From positions 1 through 10,344 of the forward strand of contig CALFLJ010000146.1 of assembly GCA_937880335.1 (NCBI GenBank): a stretch of DNA of 10,344 bases. The letters run 5' to 3'. The translations under genes were made by a program, and so were the position numbers. Each line of letters starts with the position of its first letter. Position 1 is the stretch's first letter. The notes under the pieces are model-generated. The model was not told the DNA's origin and searched no databases. It worked only from the letters and a program-made list of their open reading frames with translations. Origin of the DNA: an uncultured Succinatimonas sp. Its GTDB lineage: Bacteria; Pseudomonadota; Gammaproteobacteria; Enterobacterales; Succinivibrionaceae. Below are positions 6,949 to 10,344 of this stretch, in pieces.

Positions 6949-7446
6949 TTAAGCTCCTACAGGCGTACCCATGTATATAAAGAACCAGTTAACAATTCTT
7001 TGTAATTCAGGAATAAAAACCGAGTTTTGCCACCAAGGCTCTGAACTTACAAAAGATAGAATATGTAATCTAAAGGCTATCTGCATTAAGGCTAAAATAG
7101 CACTTAATACCAAAACGCCTCGCAAAGCGCCAAATACTATTCCAAGTAAGCGATCAAAACCAGATAAGCCCGCTTTTTTTACTAAAGAGCAAATTGCTGC
7201 CCCCACAAATCCTACAACTACCAATGTAGAAATAAATAAACATAAGATAGATAAGATATTACGGGTTAGCTCGTCATCTGAAAAAGTAAAATAAGGAGCT
7301 ACCTGAGGATAAAAGCGTCCTGCAATAATAAATGCTGCAACCCATGAGAGGATAGATGCGGCTTCTCTTATAAAGCCGCGTATAACTGATAGGAGGGCTG
7401 AAAAGCCCACCACAACTAGCATTCCCCAATCTAAAGCAGTTAGCAT
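6949..7446 (-). CDS. cvpA: CvpA family inner-membrane protein
   Basis: The 165-residue product matches the E. coli CvpA length of 162. It shows four hydrophobic segments (about 7-25, 29-46, 63-88, 100-125), typical of the CvpA/colicin V production family. Conserved family stretches are visible at RGFIREAASILSW (23-35) and GFDRLLGIVFGALRG (96-110). In E. coli it is needed for colicin V production or export, lies directly before purF, and its loss affects envelope stress resistance. Its molecular activity is not settled. Here the start codon overlaps the serS stop by one base (TAATG), which implies translational coupling, and the stop codon is one base from purF. The purF neighbour supports the identification strongly. 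The short hydrophobic C terminus (about 145-160) may be a membrane-associated helix. Confidence 0.93.
   Translation of the reverse strand: MLTALDWGMLVVVGFSALLSVIRGFIREAASILSWVAAFIIAGRFYPQVAPYFTFSDDELTRNILSILCLFISTLVVVGFVGAAICSLVKKAGLSGFDRLLGIVFGALRGVLVLSAILALMQIAFRLHILSFVSSEPWWQNSVFIPELQRIVNWFFIYMGTPVGA
6954..6958 (-). promoter_or_regulatory. purF ribosome binding site inside the end of cvpA
   Basis: On the minus strand AGGAG (complement of 6954-6958) lies six bases before the purF ATG, within the last codons of cvpA. It is the best Shine-Dalgarno match in the operon and fixes the purF start, so that Cys2 is the second residue. It suggests purF is translated efficiently on its own and not only by coupling to cvpA. 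Confidence 0.75.
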
Positions 7447-8753
7447 TACCTCGTCTCTGGGGTGATAATTTCAAGACCACCTAAGTACTTACGTAAAGCC
7501 TTAGGAACTGTAATTGAACCATCAGCATTCTGATAATTTTCCATTACAGCAACAAGAGTACGACCTACAGCTAAGCCCGATCCATTTAAAGTGTGAACAA
7601 GTTCAATTGAACCATCCTTACGACGGACACGTGCTTGCATACGGCGAGCTTGGAAATCAACGCAATTTGAGCAAGAAGAAATCTCACGGTAAGTATTCTG
7701 AGCTGGTAACCAAACCTCAATGTCATAGGTCTTAGCAGAACTAAAGCCCATATCACCTGTGCATAAGGCTACGACGCGGTAAGGGATCTCTAAGGCCTGC
7801 AGCACAGACTCAGCATCATTTGTTAAAGTCTCCAATGCCTGCCAGGAATCTTCTGGTTTTACAATCTGTACCATCTCAACCTTGTCAAACTGATGCATGC
7901 GGATAAGTCCACGAGTGTCTCGTCCTGCAGATCCTGCCTCAGATCTAAAGCAAGGAGTATGAGCGGTCACCTTGATTGGTAATTTATCCTCAGGGATGAT
8001 CTCATCGCGCACCATATTAGTAAGTGGAACCTCAGCGGTTGGGATGAGGCAGAAATGACGGTTAACATCATCACCATCGGCATCACCATTTAAGCTGGTG
8101 TGGAAAAGATCTTCTGCAAACTTAGGCATCTGGCCTGTACCATAAAGAGAGTCTAAGTTTACCAAATAAGGGGTGTAAACCTCGGTGTAGCCCTGATCAT
8201 GATGCAGATCAAGCATTAAATGAACTAATGCTCTGTGCAAAGCACATATAGGTCCTGTCATAAAGGAGAAACGAGCACCTGAAACTTTACGGGCACGCTC
8301 AAAGTCGAGCATACCTAAGCCTTCACCGATTGCAACATGATCCTTTACAGGAAACTCAAATTCTTTAGGAGTTCCCCATTTTCTAACCTCAACGTTAGCA
8401 CTGTCATCAGGACCTAATGGGCAGGACTTATCGGGAAGATTTGGGATACGCAAAGCAATTTGACGAAGTTCTTCTAAAACCTCATCCTGACGCTTTTTAA
8501 CCTCAGATAGTTCTGTACTTATAGCTGCTACCTCAGCCTTGATAGGAGTTGCATCACCCCCTGATTTTAAAACCTGGCCAATACTCTTTGACAAGGAATT
8601 ACGTTTTGCCTGTAACTCCTGAGTACGTGTCATAGTCTCTTTGCGAACGGTTTCAAGTTCAGTGATCTTGTTTACATCAAGGGTGAAATTGCGGGTGGCA
8701 AGGCGCTCTTGAGCCTCTTTTATTTCACCGCGCAGGTATTTTGAATCTAGCAT
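7446..8753 (-). CDS. serS: seryl-tRNA synthetase
   Basis: SerS attaches serine to tRNA-Ser in the cytoplasm, and its product also feeds the selenocysteine route where that exists. The 435 residues compare with 430 in E. coli. The N-terminal region (about 28-100) is rich in charged heptads, as expected for the long antiparallel coiled-coil arm that contacts the tRNA. The class II catalytic core follows, with TAEVPLT (239-245), motif 2 around FRSEAGSAGRDTRGLIRMHQF (269-289, Arg270 and Arg278 conspicuous), and motif 3 GSGLAVGRTLVAVMENYQ (391-408). A slightly longer acidic loop (NGDADGDD, 222-229) sits before the TAE motif. The start is the family-standard MLDSKYLR. Its ribosome site is weak, with GGA seven bases upstream. 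It is the first gene of an apparent serS-cvpA-purF operon and follows rarA, as in enterics. Confidence 0.98.
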   Translation of the reverse strand: MLDSKYLRGEIKEAQERLATRNFTLDVNKITELETVRKETMTRTQELQAKRNSLSKSIGQVLKSGGDATPIKAEVAAISTELSEVKKRQDEVLEELRQIALRIPNLPDKSCPLGPDDSANVEVRKWGTPKEFEFPVKDHVAIGEGLGMLDFERARKVSGARFSFMTGPICALHRALVHLMLDLHHDQGYTEVYTPYLVNLDSLYGTGQMPKFAEDLFHTSLNGDADGDDVNRHFCLIPTAEVPLTNMVRDEIIPEDKLPIKVTAHTPCFRSEAGSAGRDTRGLIRMHQFDKVEMVQIVKPEDSWQALETLTNDAESVLQALEIPYRVVALCTGDMGFSSAKTYDIEVWLPAQNTYREISSCSNCVDFQARRMQARVRRKDGSIELVHTLNGSGLAVGRTLVAVMENYQNADGSITVPKALRKYLGGLEIITPETR

Positions 8754-8819
8754 GTTTAAGTCCGTATTTAAGTTTTACTCAAAATAGGTAAAAAACTTTT
8801 TTAATCCGGCGCTTATTTT

Positions 8820-8847
8820 ATCATAGTAGTAAGTAAAATCATCACAA
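8820..8847 (-). promoter_or_regulatory. candidate sigma-70 promoter for serS-cvpA-purF
   Basis: On the minus strand TTGTGA (complement of 8842-8847) and TATGAT (complement of 8820-8825) are separated by 16 bases. They match the consensus at 4 of 6 and 5 of 6 positions. Transcription would start about 60 bases before the serS ATG and downstream of the rarA terminator. In AT-rich DNA such matches are common, so the support comes mostly from position. I see no PurR-like palindrome or T-box in the leader. Confidence 0.45.
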
Positions 8848-8905
8848 ACCTTATTTGAGCTTTGTTCATTCATCTAAATTAAAAACCTTAAATAAAAAAT
8901 TCAAC

Positions 8906-8942
8906 AAAAAAACCTGTCTTAAGTTCAAAACAGGTCTTTTTT
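8906..8942 (-). terminator. intrinsic terminator of rarA
   Basis: ACCTGT (8912-8917) and ACAGGT (8930-8935) form a 6-bp stem with a 12-base loop. On the minus strand it runs into seven T (complement of 8906-8912), and it begins about 30 bases after the rarA stop codon. On the plus strand it is also followed by CTTTTTT (8936-8942), so it could act both ways. It separates rarA from the serS promoter and implies that serS does not depend on rarA transcription. Confidence 0.8.
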
Positions 8943-8972
8943 ACATAGTTTTTAAATTTTTCTCTAAAAATT

Positions 8973-10344
8973 TTATTGGTATCTAACTTTCTTTCCTTTA
9001 AATCCTTTTTTATAACGTGATTGTAATGACGCCTCATCTCTGTCTTTTAAGTACTGGATCTTGCGGCTAAAGCCTTCCTCCACTCCTCGATTAGAAGGAT
9101 GATAGTAGACTGTTCCGCATAACTCCTCAGGAAAGAAACACTCTCCATCAGCATAAGCACCAGGAAAATCGTGTGCATAACGATAACCTTTTTTATAGCC
9201 TAAATCTTCCATAAGCTTCGTGGGCGCATTTCTAAGGTAAATTGGAACCTCTGATGAGCCTGTAAGTTTTGCATCCTCTTTTGCTTTATTAAATGCCTCA
9301 TATAAAGCATTACTTTTAGGAGCTAAGGCAAGATACACCGTAGCCTCGGCTATAGCCCTTTCCCCTTCCATCTTTCCGACTCGTTCAAAAATATCCCAGG
9401 CGTTTAATGCTACGGTCATAGCTTTCGGATCGCATAGGCCCACATCTTCTGTGGCAATCGCTAATAATCGTCTTGCAACATAAAGAGGATCTCCACCTGC
9501 CTCTAAAATACGGGCATACCAATACAAGGCAGCGTCAGGTGCGCTTCCACGAACCGATTTATGAAAAGCGGAGATTAAATCATAAAAAGCATCCCCTCCT
9601 TTGTCATAATTTAATATACGACGACCTGCGACAGCACCTACCATTGTAAGGGTGATTATTTTCTTAGAATTCTTTAAAGGAGCAGCAAGCTCTGATGCCA
9701 TCTCAAGCAAATTTAGGAGATGTCGCCCATCTCCCTGAGCTAAATCGATTAAAGCTAATTTTGCCTTTTCATCTAAAGTAATATTCTCGTCTAATAATCC
9801 TAAAGGAGAATTTAAAGCAAGTTCTAGTAAATTTGAAAGTTCATCATCTGAAAGCTTTTTTAAAACGTAAACACGTGCTCTTGATAATAAAGCTTGATTG
9901 ACATTAAAAGATGGATTTTCTGTAGTTGCTCCTATAAAAGTAATAGTTCCATCCTCAATGTGAGGTAAAAATGCATCTTGTTGTGATTTATTAAATCTAT
10001 GGACCTCATCAACAAAAAGTAAGGTACGTACCCCGTTTCTTCGACGCATTTGTGCTCGAGAGATGGCATCTCGGATATCCTTAATTCCAGATGTAACCGC
10101 AGGTATTTGTTCAAAAAATGCATCACAGGCCTTAGCAAAAAGCAAGGCTAATGTGGTTTTACCCACACCTGGAGGCCCCCACAAAATCATTGAATAACAT
10201 TGCCCATGATCAAGAGCCTGTCGTAGAGGCATTCCTGATTGAAGAAGATGACTCTGACCTACATAATCAGACAGTGAATTAGGTCTTAAACGGGAGGCTA
10301 ACGGAGCAAATTTATCTACCTTATTTTGCTCCTCTATTTTCTTT
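8973..10344 (-). CDS. rarA: replication-associated recombination protein RarA (MgsA), 5' end outside window
   Basis: RarA is a clamp-loader-related AAA+ ATPase acting at stalled replication forks, homologous to yeast Mgs1 and human WRNIP1. The reading frame stays open to the right edge, giving 456 visible residues (E. coli RarA has 447). The internal ATG at 10230-10232 is therefore not the start. The preceding in-frame residues APLASRLRPNSLSDYVGQ match the conserved RarA N terminus, so probably only a few codons are missing. In visible numbering, Walker A GPPGVGKTT is at 56-64, Walker B LLFVDEVH at 108-115, sensor 1 region GATTENPSFN at 138-147, and a candidate arginine finger in LLSRAR at 152-157. 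The C-terminal clamp-loader-like oligomerisation region includes HKSVRGSAPDAALYW and ATEDVGLCDP. It ends at its own terminator, and serS follows on the same strand, as in the enteric lolA-rarA-serS order. Confidence 0.96.
   Translation of the reverse strand, partial: KKIEEQNKVDKFAPLASRLRPNSLSDYVGQSHLLQSGMPLRQALDHGQCYSMILWGPPGVGKTTLALLFAKACDAFFEQIPAVTSGIKDIRDAISRAQMRRRNGVRTLLFVDEVHRFNKSQQDAFLPHIEDGTITFIGATTENPSFNVNQALLSRARVYVLKKLSDDELSNLLELALNSPLGLLDENITLDEKAKLALIDLAQGDGRHLLNLLEMASELAAPLKNSKKIITLTMVGAVAGRRILNYDKGGDAFYDLISAFHKSVRGSAPDAALYWYARILEAGGDPLYVARRLLAIATEDVGLCDPKAMTVALNAWDIFERVGKMEGERAIAEATVYLALAPKSNALYEAFNKAKEDAKLTGSSEVPIYLRNAPTKLMEDLGYKKGYRYAHDFPGAYADGECFFPEELCGTVYYHPSNRGVEEGFSRKIQYLKDRDEASLQSRYKKGFKGKKVRYQ

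Noticed and set aside
8754..8819. T-box or other riboswitch in the serS leader
   Set aside because: The leader is only about 60 bases, with no T-box core sequence, specifier loop or terminator/antiterminator pair.
10230..10232. ATG as the start of rarA
   Set aside because: The frame stays open to the right edge, and the 37 residues before it match the conserved RarA N terminus (RLRP, YVGQ). The true start is outside the window.

Overview
The window is 10.3 kb of AT-rich bacterial chromosome carrying six protein genes. All look like ordinary, intact, vertically plausible genes of a gammaproteobacterium. Three things support this placement: a YejM/PbgA-type inner-membrane protein (DUF3413 plus sulfatase fold), a 505-residue PurF of the Escherichia coli type with no propeptide, and rarA directly upstream of serS as in enterics. 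Together with the low GC content, the non-coding DNA and the codon choice suggest an AT-rich anaerobic lineage such as the Succinivibrionaceae. That family name is inference only, because there is no rRNA gene or other marker in the window.

Layout from left to right: 1-305 is AT-rich DNA with no gene. yejM (306-2132) lies on the minus strand and diverges from a large inorganic phosphate transporter of the PiT family (2431-4935, plus strand). The 298-bp space between them holds candidate promoter and operator signals for both genes. A strong intrinsic terminator (4965-4995) ends the transporter gene. A 494-bp convergent spacer follows, with several inverted repeats and a GC-rich imperfect palindrome (5363-5416) that probably ends the operon arriving from the right. 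That operon, on the minus strand, is serS (8753 to 7446), cvpA (7446 to 6949) and purF (6947 to 5430). serS and cvpA overlap by one base, and cvpA and purF are one base apart. A candidate serS promoter and a clear rarA terminator sit between serS and rarA. rarA runs off the right edge, with probably only its first few codons missing.

Functionally the window joins envelope homeostasis (YejM), phosphate uptake (PiT), serine-tRNA charging (SerS), the first committed step of purine synthesis (PurF, with its usual partner CvpA), and replication-fork maintenance (RarA). I see no mobile element with a transposase, no CRISPR array, no rRNA or tRNA and no obvious new defence or biosynthetic system. 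The points most worth a second look are: the serS-cvpA-purF operon order; the YejM homologue that keeps a full metallohydrolase motif set; the PiT transporter with a PhoU-like helical C-terminal domain and acidic tail, preceded by an 11-bp-phased repeat; an inverted repeat straddling a candidate -10 box in front of yejM; and the GC-rich palindrome after purF.
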